A DNA stretch of 64,000 bases from Polyangiaceae bacterium (lineage in GTDB: Bacteria; Myxococcota_A; Polyangia; Polyangiales; Polyangiaceae): NCBI GenBank assembly GCA_019637295.1, contig JAHBVX010000001.1, positions 533,501 through 597,500 on the forward strand. Direction: 5' to 3'. Made by a program: the position numbers and the translations under genes. Below, in pieces: positions 8,947 to 17,569 of the stretch. Position 1 is the first letter of the stretch. Each line of letters starts with the position of its first letter. Below the pieces are notes generated by a model, which worked only from the letters and a program-made list of their open reading frames with translations, was not told where the DNA came from and searched no databases.

Positions 8947-9655
8947 GCTCCATGGGCATCTCGTCCCAGGTCCGCCCATCGAGCACCCTGCCGGCGAGCT
9001 TCTTCCTCGTCCCGCCCCACTGCTTGAAGAAGAACGGCACATTGGCCTGAGCGCACTGGTCTCGAATCGAGCGCACCCATTCCGGGTCCATGGGTCGAGC
9101 GTGATGCCCGCTTTCGCCACCGACGATGACCCAGTGGATGCCGGACAGGCGGAGGTTCTCAATGGGTCCGAGCAGCGGCTCGATGCTCAAGAAGCGGACA
9201 GATGCCTTGACCCTGCGCAGGTCAGCGACCCGGGACGTGTACTTCTGGTTCTCGACGCTGACCCCCAGCCAGGCGTTGGGCGGGAGCTTGATGGCCGAGC
9301 ACACTTCGACCATGCGCTCCGACCTCTTCGTGAGGATCTGAAACTGGTGCTGTTCGGCTTGCCGGATCACCTCGAAGACCCGGCGGATGTACGCCGCTGG
9401 CACCTTCTCGTGGAACAGGTCCGACATGCTGTTCACGAAGACTCGGCGGCTCGCCTTCCAACTTAGGGGAAGCTCAAGAGCTTCAGGGACCAGGCGCAAG
9501 TCGAACCCCTGCTCGAACGGGTGTCCTGGAACGCCTCGGAAGCGCTCAGCGAACGTCTCGGCGTAGCAGTGCTTGCAGCCGGGCGAGACCTTGGTGCAAC
9601 CCCTAACTGGGTTCCAGGTGGCGTCGGTCCACTCGATGGCGCTCCTGTCGGCCAT
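8936..9655 (-). CDS. DUF5131 (phage Gp37/Gp68-type) three-Cys-motif protein
   Basis: This 239-residue protein begins MADRSAIEWTDATWNPVRGC and has the family's hallmark C-x6-C-x2-C cluster (CTKVSPGCKHCYAE). It resembles an iron-sulfur or radical-SAM-like cluster site. Later motifs are NSMSDLFHEKVP, ILTKRSERM, WLGVSVENQ, FLSIEPLLGPI, WVIVGGESG and FFKQWGG, all typical. Members occur in phages and mobile elements; the reaction is not known to me. It heads the operon followed by TcmP and a SUKH protein. The ATG at 9655 is the only start preceding the conserved N-terminus. Confidence 0.9.
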   Translation of the reverse strand: MADRSAIEWTDATWNPVRGCTKVSPGCKHCYAETFAERFRGVPGHPFEQGFDLRLVPEALELPLSWKASRRVFVNSMSDLFHEKVPAAYIRRVFEVIRQAEQHQFQILTKRSERMVEVCSAIKLPPNAWLGVSVENQKYTSRVADLRRVKASVRFLSIEPLLGPIENLRLSGIHWVIVGGESGHHARPMDPEWVRSIRDQCAQANVPFFFKQWGGTRKKLAGRVLDGRTWDEMPMEHAG

Positions 9656-9872
9656 GGGTCTTCATATACACCGGCGGGATGCCCGGTGGCGATGAACGAG
9701 GACATTCCCTGACCGGTTGCGGCCCGGGCCCAGAGGGTGCCTGAGTCAACCTCAGGCAGCGACGGGCGCAGGTAGTCGAAGAACGACTCCGCCATCGCCC
9801 CCAAAGTCTGTGAGAAGGGCGAGCTGCGCTACGGAGGGCCGAACAACGAGTGACTCGTACCGCATCCTCTCG

Positions 9873-10688
9873 CTAGAAGGGGATGTCGTCGTCGGTGTCG
9901 GGATACCCCTCGAAGGACTCCGCTTGGGTTGGTTTCTGCCTCCGCCGTTCAAGCTCCCGCAGAAACCGAACCACGGCCGTCAGGTGGTTGAAGATCAACA
10001 GCGCTTCGTCGTACCCAAGCAATTGGTTGTCGTGGGCGAGGCTCTTGTCGTTGCGGACGTGGTTGAACGCTTCGAGCACGGAGATGCTCGACTTGAGAAT
10101 CCGCTGTGTCATGTCGGCCTCGATCTCCCCCGCCGCCTTCAGCGCTTTGACGTACTCACCGAAAATGCTGTGAAGGGGCTTGTCGCGAGAAGTAGTGATG
10201 CCACGGCCCTCGCAGAGCTTCCGGAGGTACTTGGTCACGAAGGTGTGAAGCCGGTCGAGGCCCACAACGGGGTCGTTCTTTTCGATCGCTTCTAGGACAG
10301 CCCTAGCGACCACGTCGAAATCGTGCTCGTCCCCGATGCTGGCCAAAGCATCGACCTCCACGACCGGGGCTTCCTGCTGGAGCCTGACAACGATCTTGCG
10401 GCACTCCTCGACGAGCTTCGGGTCGGCATCACCGAGGTTCTCTGCGTGGTCGATCAAGGCCCCAACCAGCTTCGCGACCAGGTGATTCCCTTCTTCGTTC
10501 CAGAACCCACGGAGTCGATTGGCCTTCGACCCGCTCTCGAAATTGTACTTGGCGTCGTAGATGCTTCGGCCTGTGGAGTCGATCACGAACTCGTCGAACG
10601 TGCGGTTCGAGAAGTCGAGCACGTAGCCACCACCCATGCCGAAGAGGCGCTCAAGGCTCCGTTTCTCGGTCCAGCTGAGGTTTGCCAT
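9873..10688 (-). CDS. abortive-infection family protein (Abi_C domain)
   Basis: This 271-residue protein carries the Abi_C (abortive infection C-terminal) domain in its second half: LHTFVTKYLRKLCE, PLHSIFGEYVKAL and VLEAFNHVRNDKSLAHDN, whose final Arg-Asn-x2-Ser-x-AH run is the diagnostic part. The N-terminal part (SLERLFGMGGGYVLDFS, FDEFVIDSTG) matches the usual companion region of such proteins. Relatives of AbiJ type cause growth arrest on phage infection; the target is unknown. It lies 16 bp downstream of a small HTH gene on the same strand, which probably regulates it. Confidence 0.83.
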   Translation of the reverse strand: MANLSWTEKRSLERLFGMGGGYVLDFSNRTFDEFVIDSTGRSIYDAKYNFESGSKANRLRGFWNEEGNHLVAKLVGALIDHAENLGDADPKLVEECRKIVVRLQQEAPVVEVDALASIGDEHDFDVVARAVLEAIEKNDPVVGLDRLHTFVTKYLRKLCEGRGITTSRDKPLHSIFGEYVKALKAAGEIEADMTQRILKSSISVLEAFNHVRNDKSLAHDNQLLGYDEALLIFNHLTAVVRFLRELERRRQKPTQAESFEGYPDTDDDIPF

Positions 10689-10704
10689 CGGCGGTTAGCG
10701 GCAC

Positions 10705-10896
10705 CTAGGCCTTTCCCTGGAGGATTCGCTTCCGGAGGCGCTCCACATCGGCCCGGCGGTACAAGCGATAGTCGTTGATCGGGTGCCGCCGGGCCTTGAA
10801 CCTTCCGGAAGCGTCCCACCTGCGAAGCGTGACTTCGCTGACCCCCAAGACAGCGGCAGCCTCCGAGATCGTCAGGACGGTGCTTCGGGCGCTCAC
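10705..10896 (-). CDS. small MerR/excisionase-type HTH regulator
   Basis: This is a 63-residue protein consisting almost only of a MerR-like winged helix-turn-helix: LTISEAAAVLGVSEVTLRRW, then FKARRHPINDYRLYRRADVERL. The layout is that of BldC-like regulators and excisionases. A GTG start at 10896 is chosen because upstream codons lack family similarity. It precedes the Abi_C gene by 16 bp and is divergent from hsdR, with about 144 bp between, so it may control either or both. Confidence 0.75.
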   Translation of the reverse strand: MSARSTVLTISEAAAVLGVSEVTLRRWDASGRFKARRHPINDYRLYRRADVERLRKRILQGKA

Positions 10897-11040
10897 GAAA
10901 GGGCAGGTTACGCAACCCTGATCATGGCCGCAACGGTGCTGCTGACGACAGTCTCGGTCGCAGGAAGCTCCTCGGGCATCCACCCTTGGCAGCAGGTCGC
11001 GGCACCGGCATGATCCGGGCGCTGGATTTCGCTGCGCCCC

Positions 11041-13719
11041 ATGACTCCGAAGAAGCCCGAAGCCGAGTGGCTCACCCGCAAGAAGCGAATCGATCCACGT
11101 CTCGATGCGCTCGGGTGGACCCTGCCCAAGGGAACGGGCCCGCACTATCCGCCTTTCCGCTCCGAGGAGTTCGAGACGGATGCAGGGCCCGCCGACTACA
11201 CCTTGCACCTCGACGGCAGCGTTGTCGGCATCATCGAGGCCAAGAAGCTGACGGTTGGCCCACAGAACGTGCTGACCCAGGCTGAGCGCTACGCCCGAGG
11301 CCTCACTTCAAGCCCCTACGACTTTGACGGTCTCCGGGCGCCGTTCCTGTACTCGACAAACGGCGAGGTCATCTGGTTCCACGACGTTCGCCATCCCCTG
11401 AACCGATCACGGCGTGTCGCGAGCTTCCATACGCCAGAGGCTCTCAAGGAACTGCTGGCCCGGAATGAGACCGCCGCTTTTGCGAAGCTCACCGGCCTGC
11501 CGAACAATCACCCTTGGCTCCGGCCGTATCAGAAGGCGGCCAACGAGGGGATCGAGAAGGCCATTCTGGAGCGTCGCCGTCGGCTGCTCGTCGCCATGGC
11601 CACTGGTTGCGGCAAGACCTTCACCACGGTGAACCAAGTCTACCGACTCATGAAGACTGGAGTCGCCCAAAGGGTCCTCTTCCTGGTGGATCGCCGGGCG
11701 TTGGCAGCCCAGGCCGTGCGGGCCTTCTCGGCATTCGAGGCGGAGCCCGGCACGAAGTTCGACAAGGTCTACGAGGTTTACTCGAACCGATTCCAGAAGG
11801 AGGACTTCGGCGAGGACGAGAAGTTCGACCCCAAGGTTCTGCCCAGCGAGTACCTCACGAACCCGCAGGCGAAACACGCCTTCGTGTACGTCTGCACGAT
11901 CCAGCGGATGGCGATGAACGTGCTGGGGCGAAACGCTATCTTTGGGGTTGGTGAAGAGCCCATCGACGAGGACGCTGACCAGATCGACATCCCGATCCAT
12001 GCCTTCGATGTGATCATCGCTGACGAGTGCCACCGAGGGTACACGGCGGCCGAACAGTCCGTTTGGCGCAGCACCCTGGACCACTTCGACGCTATCAAGA
12101 TCGGACTCACGGCGACTCCGGCAGCGCACACGTCGGCCTACTTCACCCACCTGGCGTACAAGTACGACTACGCCACGGCCGTCCGGGACGGGTTCCTGGT
12201 GGACTACGACCAGGTCCACATCAAGTCCCAGGTTCGCATGGATGGGCTCTTCCTCAAGGAGGGCGAGAACGTCGAGGTCGTCGATCCGGAGACCGGGCTG
12301 AGCAAGATGGACCAGCTCGAAGACGAGCGGGCATTCGCCACTACCGAGATCGAGGCAAAGGTCACGGCTCCGGACTCGAACCTCAAGATAGTCCACGAGG
12401 TGAAGAAGTACGCTGATGACCATGAACAACGATTTGGCCGCTTCCCCAAGACTTTGTTCTTCGCCGTCAACGATCTGCCCCACACCTCCCATGCCGACCA
12501 GCTCGTCCAGCTTTGCCGGGACGTGTGGAACAGAGGCGATGCCTTCGTGGAGAAGATCACTGGGCGGGTCGACCGACCCCTTCAGCGCATCCGTGAATTC
12601 CGCAACCGCCCGAACCCCGGAATCGCCGTGACGGTCGACCTCCTCAGCACCGGCGTGGACATCCCGGACCTAGAATTCATCGTGTTCTTGCGGCCAGTGA
12701 AGAGCCGCATCCTTTTTGAACAGATGATGGGTCGAGGGACCCGGAAGGGCGAGAAGCACCGGGACAAGGCGTACTTCACCGTGTTCGACTGCTTCGACGG
12801 GACGCTCCTCCGGTACTTCAGGGAGGCCACCGGGATCACGGCCGAGGCGCCGGACAAGCAGTCGAGGACCGTCAAGGAAATCATCGAAGCGATCTGGGAC
12901 AATCGGGACAGGGACTACAACATTCGCTGCCTTGTGAAACGCCTGCATCGAGTGGACAAGCAGATGTCGGCTGAAGGTCGAGAGCTGTTCGCTGCCTTCG
13001 TCCCCGACGGCGACCTGGCCCGGTATGCCCGGGGGCTGCCTGGGAAGTTGCGTGAGGACTTCGTCAAAGCGATGGAGACGCTTCGGAATAGCTCCTTCCA
13101 GGACCTCTTGGTCAACTACCCTCGGCCGGAGCGGTCGTTCGTCAAAGCCTACGAAGTCCAGGACGAGGTCAGCTCGATGCTGCTCGTTCGAGATGGACTC
13201 GGCAACGAGTACAAGCCGCAGGACTACATCTCGGCGTTCGCCCAGTTCGTCAAGAGCAACCCAGCCCAGATCGAGGCTATCCGCATCTTGCTGGATCGAC
13301 CCCAGGAGTGGAGCGCCGACGCCCTCGCCGAGTTGAGGCAGAAGCTCTCTTCTACGGAACACCACTTTCGGGAAGAAGTGCTCCAGCGAGCCCACCAGTT
13401 GGCGTACAGCAAAGCGCTGGTGGACATCATCTCGATGGTCAAGCATGCGGCCAACGAGCAGAACCCACTCCTCACAGCGTCAGAGCGGGTCGAGCGGGCC
13501 TTCGAGCAGGTCACCGCAGGTCGAACGTTCACGGCCGATCAGCGGGCATGGCTCGACCGCATCAAGGAGCATCTGCGGGCGAATCTCTCCATCGACCGAG
13601 AGGACTTCGAGTTCGTTCCCATCTTCACTCGTGAGGGCGGCTGGCCTGTCGTCCACAAGGTCTTCGGGGACGACATCGACGAGCTGATCCACCGACTGAA
13701 CGAGGCCATTGCCGCATGA
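11041..13719 (+). CDS. hsdR: type I restriction endonuclease subunit R
   Basis: This 892-residue motor and nuclease subunit translocates DNA and cuts at a distance when it meets unmodified sites. The N-terminal nuclease domain shows the PD-(D/E)xK core (IIEAKK, around residues 64-69). The SF2 helicase motor follows, with Walker A ATGCGKT at 187-193, the DECH box at 328-331, KIGLTATP, and motif VI-like QMMGRGTRKG. The C-terminal part (about 650-890) matches the EcoEI-type HsdR C-terminal domain. Its stop overlaps the next start as ATGA. It is the first gene of an operon that also holds DUF429, hsdM and hsdS. Confidence 0.95.
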   Translation: MTPKKPEAEWLTRKKRIDPRLDALGWTLPKGTGPHYPPFRSEEFETDAGPADYTLHLDGSVVGIIEAKKLTVGPQNVLTQAERYARGLTSSPYDFDGLRAPFLYSTNGEVIWFHDVRHPLNRSRRVASFHTPEALKELLARNETAAFAKLTGLPNNHPWLRPYQKAANEGIEKAILERRRRLLVAMATGCGKTFTTVNQVYRLMKTGVAQRVLFLVDRRALAAQAVRAFSAFEAEPGTKFDKVYEVYSNRFQKEDFGEDEKFDPKVLPSEYLTNPQAKHAFVYVCTIQRMAMNVLGRNAIFGVGEEPIDEDADQIDIPIHAFDVIIADECHRGYTAAEQSVWRSTLDHFDAIKIGLTATPAAHTSAYFTHLAYKYDYATAVRDGFLVDYDQVHIKSQVRMDGLFLKEGENVEVVDPETGLSKMDQLEDERAFATTEIEAKVTAPDSNLKIVHEVKKYADDHEQRFGRFPKTLFFAVNDLPHTSHADQLVQLCRDVWNRGDAFVEKITGRVDRPLQRIREFRNRPNPGIAVTVDLLSTGVDIPDLEFIVFLRPVKSRILFEQMMGRGTRKGEKHRDKAYFTVFDCFDGTLLRYFREATGITAEAPDKQSRTVKEIIEAIWDNRDRDYNIRCLVKRLHRVDKQMSAEGRELFAAFVPDGDLARYARGLPGKLREDFVKAMETLRNSSFQDLLVNYPRPERSFVKAYEVQDEVSSMLLVRDGLGNEYKPQDYISAFAQFVKSNPAQIEAIRILLDRPQEWSADALAELRQKLSSTEHHFREEVLQRAHQLAYSKALVDIISMVKHAANEQNPLLTASERVERAFEQVTAGRTFTADQRAWLDRIKEHLRANLSIDREDFEFVPIFTREGGWPVVHKVFGDDIDELIHRLNEAIAA

Positions 13720-14495
13720 CGCCGACGTTGTTCGTGGGTTGGGACGTTGGAGCCTGGAACTGTGACAGGGGAAAGAGCCGGGACGCCGTGTGCGTCTTGG
13801 AGGGCTCCTCGCTTGAGGCACTGACCGTCGTGTGCCCGCCCTGGCGTGGCAATCTCCGTCAGCAGCTTGTCGAAAGTTGCCGGGCGTCGGCGGTAGTCGC
13901 ACCGAGCAACCTTCCCGAACCGTCAAGGCCCGTTGTTGTGGCCATGGACACGCCGCTCGGGTGGCCAGCCGCCTTCAGCAGGCTCCTTTCCGGCTCGCCC
14001 TTGGCGGCCGTTCCGGAAGAGGCAGACCGGAATCCCTACCTGTTCCGTCAGTGTGAACTGACGCTTTTTGAGCGTGGGTTCCGACCGCTGTCGGCTGTCC
14101 GAGACCTGATCGGAAGCCAGGCGTCGAAGGGCCTTCACTACTTGCGGAAGATGGGGTTCCAACAAGTTGCGCCTGCGGTGTGGCAAACGGAGTCCTGGAC
14201 GGCGATCGAGACCTATCCCAGCCCCGCGAGAACGAGCCCGCTGCTCCAAGAGCATCACGCTCGGCTTCGACAGTCCGAGCCATTCCTGCGGAAAGCCGGC
14301 GTAGGCAAGAATGCCGAGGCCGATCTTCTCGATGCGCTTTGGTGTGCTCTTGTTGCGGCCCTGTGGGGCCTTGACCGAGGCAGGCTTGCCGGACCAGACG
14401 GCGCCGACGAGCTGCTCGTGAGCCAAGAAGGCTGGATCTGGTTGCCGGCGGACTGCACGCCGACCGAGGCAGACGAGGAGACACATGATGACTGA
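13716..14495 (+). CDS. DUF429 (predicted RNase H-like nuclease) protein inside the type I RM operon
   Basis: This 259-residue protein matches the DUF429 family, predicted to have an RNase H-like nuclease fold. Asp10 in FVGWDVGAWN and Asp78 in VVVAMDTPLGWP sit at the ends of the first and a later core strand. RQCELTLFERGFRP and the C-terminal AEADLLDALWCALVA supply further acidic residues. It overlaps hsdR by 4 bp (ATGA) and hsdM by 11 bp, so it is translated as part of the restriction operon. It is not a standard type I subunit. Its substrate is unknown; a nuclease or nucleotide-processing accessory role is inference. Confidence 0.8.
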   Translation: MTPTLFVGWDVGAWNCDRGKSRDAVCVLEGSSLEALTVVCPPWRGNLRQQLVESCRASAVVAPSNLPEPSRPVVVAMDTPLGWPAAFSRLLSGSPLAAVPEEADRNPYLFRQCELTLFERGFRPLSAVRDLIGSQASKGLHYLRKMGFQQVAPAVWQTESWTAIETYPSPARTSPLLQEHHARLRQSEPFLRKAGVGKNAEADLLDALWCALVAALWGLDRGRLAGPDGADELLVSQEGWIWLPADCTPTEADEETHDD

Positions 14496-15963
14496 CGTAG
14501 TCCAGAAGCTCTGGGGCTTCTGCCACACACTTCGCCACGACGGCATCGACTACGGGGACTACATCGAGCAGATCACCTACTTGCTTTTCCTCAAGATGGC
14601 CGACGAGAAGGCCGTGGACCTCACGGCCGTTCCGGTGGTGAACAAGAGGGGCAAGGAGGAGAAGATCGACTGTTCTTGGCCGACGCTTGCGGCCGAAAGC
14701 GGGACCGGCCTGATCGACCACTACACGGAGGTCCTCCGAGCGTTGGGGAAGACCTCGGGAATCCTGGGCGACATCTACTCGGGTTCGCTCAATCGTTTCA
14801 ACAACCCGGTCAACCTCAAGCGCCTCGTGAATCTCATCGACGAGGTCGAGTGGACCACGCTGGGCGTTGACGTAAAGGCCCAGGCCTACGAGGGCCTGCT
14901 AGAGAAGGCTGCCGCCGAGGGGAAGAAGGGAGCGGGCCAATACTTTACACCGAGGATCTTGATCCAAGCGATCTGCCGCTGCATGAAGCCCGACCCCAGA
15001 GCGAGCAAAGACTTCACGATCTCCGACCCTGCGTGCGGCACCGGCGGCTTTTTAGTGTCCGCCTACGAGTGGCTCATCGAGGAAACCAAGGGTGCGCTGG
15101 ACAGGCAGACGGCCAAGCGGGTGAGGAGAGGCACGTACTTCGGCAACGAGCTGGTGCCTCGACCTCGTCGTATGGCGCTGATGAACCTGTACCTCCACGG
15201 CATCGAGCCGACCATCCATCTGGGGGACAGCATCTACGACCCACCAACAGCCGAACGCCACGACGTGATCCTCACCAACCCCCCTTTCGGCACGAAAGGG
15301 GCCAACCAGGCGCCGACCCGAGACGACTTCACGATCTCGACCTCGAACAAGCAGCTCAACTTCGTCCAGCACGTCCTGACGATACTCAAGGAAGGCGGTC
15401 GGGCAGCCGTCGTGCTTCCCGACAACTGCCTCTTTGCCGACCAAGCCGGAGAGGTGATGAAGATCCTGACGGAGGACTGCGACCTGCACACCGTACTTCG
15501 GCTCCCACGTGGTACGTTCACGCCCTACTCGGCCGGCGTGAAGGCGAACGTCACTTTCTTCACCAAGGGCTACCCGACCGAGAAGACCTGGATCTACGAC
15601 GCTCGGACCAACGTGCCGGGCATCACCAAGAAGGATCGACCGCTCACGCCCGAGCACTTCGAAGAGTTCGAGAAGTGCTACGGCGCCGACCCCAACGGCC
15701 GGTCCAAGCGGAAGTCGTCAAGCTCGAAGGACGATCGTTGGCGGAGCTTCAGCATCTCCGAGATCCAGCAACGAGACTTCAAGCTGGACGGGCTCAAGTG
15801 GCTTCGGGACGAGAGCCTCGAAGATGCCGAGGCCCTGCCCGAGCCCGAGGAACTGGCGACTGACGCCGTTGCCGAGCTTACGGAGGCAGTCAACGAGTTG
15901 AACCAGGTGCTCTGGCTCCTGGAGAACGGCAACGGTACGGTGTCGAAGGGGACCGAGGCGTGA
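14485..15963 (+). CDS. hsdM: type I restriction-modification methyltransferase subunit M
   Basis: This 492-residue N6-adenine methyltransferase subunit has the HsdM N-terminal helical domain (KLWGFCHTLRHDGIDYGDYIEQ), the QYFTPR motif, SAM-binding motif I DPACGTGGF near 181-189 and catalytic NPPF at 265-268. With HsdS it forms the modification enzyme and with HsdR the restriction complex. Two adjacent ATGs at 14485 and 14488 are possible starts. It overlaps DUF429 upstream, and its stop overlaps the GTG of hsdS. Confidence 0.95.
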   Translation: MMTDVVQKLWGFCHTLRHDGIDYGDYIEQITYLLFLKMADEKAVDLTAVPVVNKRGKEEKIDCSWPTLAAESGTGLIDHYTEVLRALGKTSGILGDIYSGSLNRFNNPVNLKRLVNLIDEVEWTTLGVDVKAQAYEGLLEKAAAEGKKGAGQYFTPRILIQAICRCMKPDPRASKDFTISDPACGTGGFLVSAYEWLIEETKGALDRQTAKRVRRGTYFGNELVPRPRRMALMNLYLHGIEPTIHLGDSIYDPPTAERHDVILTNPPFGTKGANQAPTRDDFTISTSNKQLNFVQHVLTILKEGGRAAVVLPDNCLFADQAGEVMKILTEDCDLHTVLRLPRGTFTPYSAGVKANVTFFTKGYPTEKTWIYDARTNVPGITKKDRPLTPEHFEEFEKCYGADPNGRSKRKSSSSKDDRWRSFSISEIQQRDFKLDGLKWLRDESLEDAEALPEPEELATDAVAELTEAVNELNQVLWLLENGNGTVSKGTEA

Positions 15964-17489
15964 GCGAGGCGGACGAGCTGCCGGAGGGGTGGGCCAAGGT
16001 GCAGGTGCCCGACCTGCTGGCTGAGCCGATGGCGAATGGGCGATCCGTACCGGATGGCGACGGCTTCCCAGTGCTGCGTTTGACGGCCCTGCGCAACGGA
16101 CGAGTTGACCTTCGGGAACGAAAACTTGGGGCGTGGTCCAGGAAAGAAGGGGAACGGTTTGCAGTTCGGCGAGGTGACTTCCTGGTGGCCCGAGGCAACG
16201 GTTCGCTATCACTCGTGGGAAGGGGGGCGATGGTCATGGAGGAACCTGACCCAGTCGCCTACCCCGACACGGTGATTCGACTGCGACCGAGTAAAGACAT
16301 CTTTGTTCCGGGCTACCTACGTGCAGTCTGGGACGCCGCAGAAACGAGGCGACAGATCGAGGCAGCAGCGCACACAACCGCAGGCATCCACAAGGTGAGC
16401 CAAAAGGACCTTGCTGCAATCGAACTGCCAGTCCCACCGCTCCCAGAACAGCACCGCATCGTCGAGAAGGTCGAGGCGCTGCTGGTCCAGGTGAACAAGG
16501 CCAAGGACCGGCTCGACCGAATCAAGGTCATCCTCAAGAGGTTCCGGCAGGCGGTGCTGGCTGCGGCTTGCTCGGGGCGGCTGACGGAGGAGTGGCGGGA
16601 GAGCAACTCGGTGACGGATGTGGACGCGGTTCTGAAAGACATCGGGTGGCAGCGGGAGCAGGCTTCCAAAACGGGAAGGAAGCGTCGTGAGGTCGTCACC
16701 GATGCCGATGGCCTCTTTGAAACCCCCGATACCTGGCGTTGGACAACTCTGGCGGCCCTTGCTGCGATCGTTGGCGGCTTGACCAAAGGGCAACAGCGTC
16801 GGCCGGGAGACCGCCTTCGCGACGTTCCCTATCTGCGTGTGGCCAATGTGCAACGTGGGTACCTCGACCTCTCCGAGATGAAAGAGATCAGGGCGACTGA
16901 ATCGGAGATCCAGGATCTCCAACTGATGGCCGGAGACATCTTGTTCACCGAAGGCGGGGATCGAGACAAGCTCGGCAGGGGGTGGGTTTGGGCGAACGAG
17001 GTTCCCGAGTGCATCCACCAGAACCACATCTTCCGGGCTCGCCTCTACGGACCACAAGTTCAGCCACGACTCGTTTCTTGGTTTGGCAACACGTTCGGCA
17101 GGGACTACTTCGACGATGCGGCAAGCCAGACTGTGAACCTCGCTTCGATCAACATCACGAAGCTCTCCGGGTTGCCGGTTCCGGTTGCTCCACCCGAAGA
17201 GCAAATCGAGATCGTCCACCGGGTCGATGCGCTCTTCCGAGTGGCCGACGCCATCGAGGCCCGCGTGACCGCCGCTGCTGCCCGAGCCGAGAAGCTCCCC
17301 CAGTCCATCCTCTCGAAGGCGTTCAAGGGCGAGCTGGTCCCCACCGAGGCCGAGTTGGCCCGAGCAGAGGGGCGAGAGTACGAGCCCGCCTCTGTGTTGC
17401 TCGAACGCATCCGGGTTGATCGGGAGGCAAACGGGGCCGCGAAGAAACGAAGTCGCCAGTGGCGTGACGCTTCGGCCGAACACAAGTGA
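15960..17489 (+). CDS. hsdS: type I restriction-modification specificity subunit S
   Basis: This 509-residue specificity subunit has two target-recognition domains separated by conserved helical spacers. The first ends in IELPVPPLPEQHRIVEKVEALL and the second in GLPVPVAPPEEQIEIVHRVDAL, the duplicated sequences that bind HsdM. The two recognition domains (about 10-150 and 245-400) determine the split DNA target, which cannot be read from sequence alone. It starts with GTG overlapping the hsdM stop (GTGA). Confidence 0.94.
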   Translation: MSEADELPEGWAKVQVPDLLAEPMANGRSVPDGDGFPVLRLTALRNGRVDLRERKLGAWSRKEGERFAVRRGDFLVARGNGSLSLVGRGAMVMEEPDPVAYPDTVIRLRPSKDIFVPGYLRAVWDAAETRRQIEAAAHTTAGIHKVSQKDLAAIELPVPPLPEQHRIVEKVEALLVQVNKAKDRLDRIKVILKRFRQAVLAAACSGRLTEEWRESNSVTDVDAVLKDIGWQREQASKTGRKRREVVTDADGLFETPDTWRWTTLAALAAIVGGLTKGQQRRPGDRLRDVPYLRVANVQRGYLDLSEMKEIRATESEIQDLQLMAGDILFTEGGDRDKLGRGWVWANEVPECIHQNHIFRARLYGPQVQPRLVSWFGNTFGRDYFDDAASQTVNLASINITKLSGLPVPVAPPEEQIEIVHRVDALFRVADAIEARVTAAAARAEKLPQSILSKAFKGELVPTEAELARAEGREYEPASVLLERIRVDREANGAAKKRSRQWRDASAEHK

Positions 17490-17569
17490 ACGCTTCTGGC
17501 CATCGTGGCCAGGGGGAGAGGCTTCCAACCAGTAGTGAGCATGTCGGGAACTCCGGAAGGATGTAGGAA

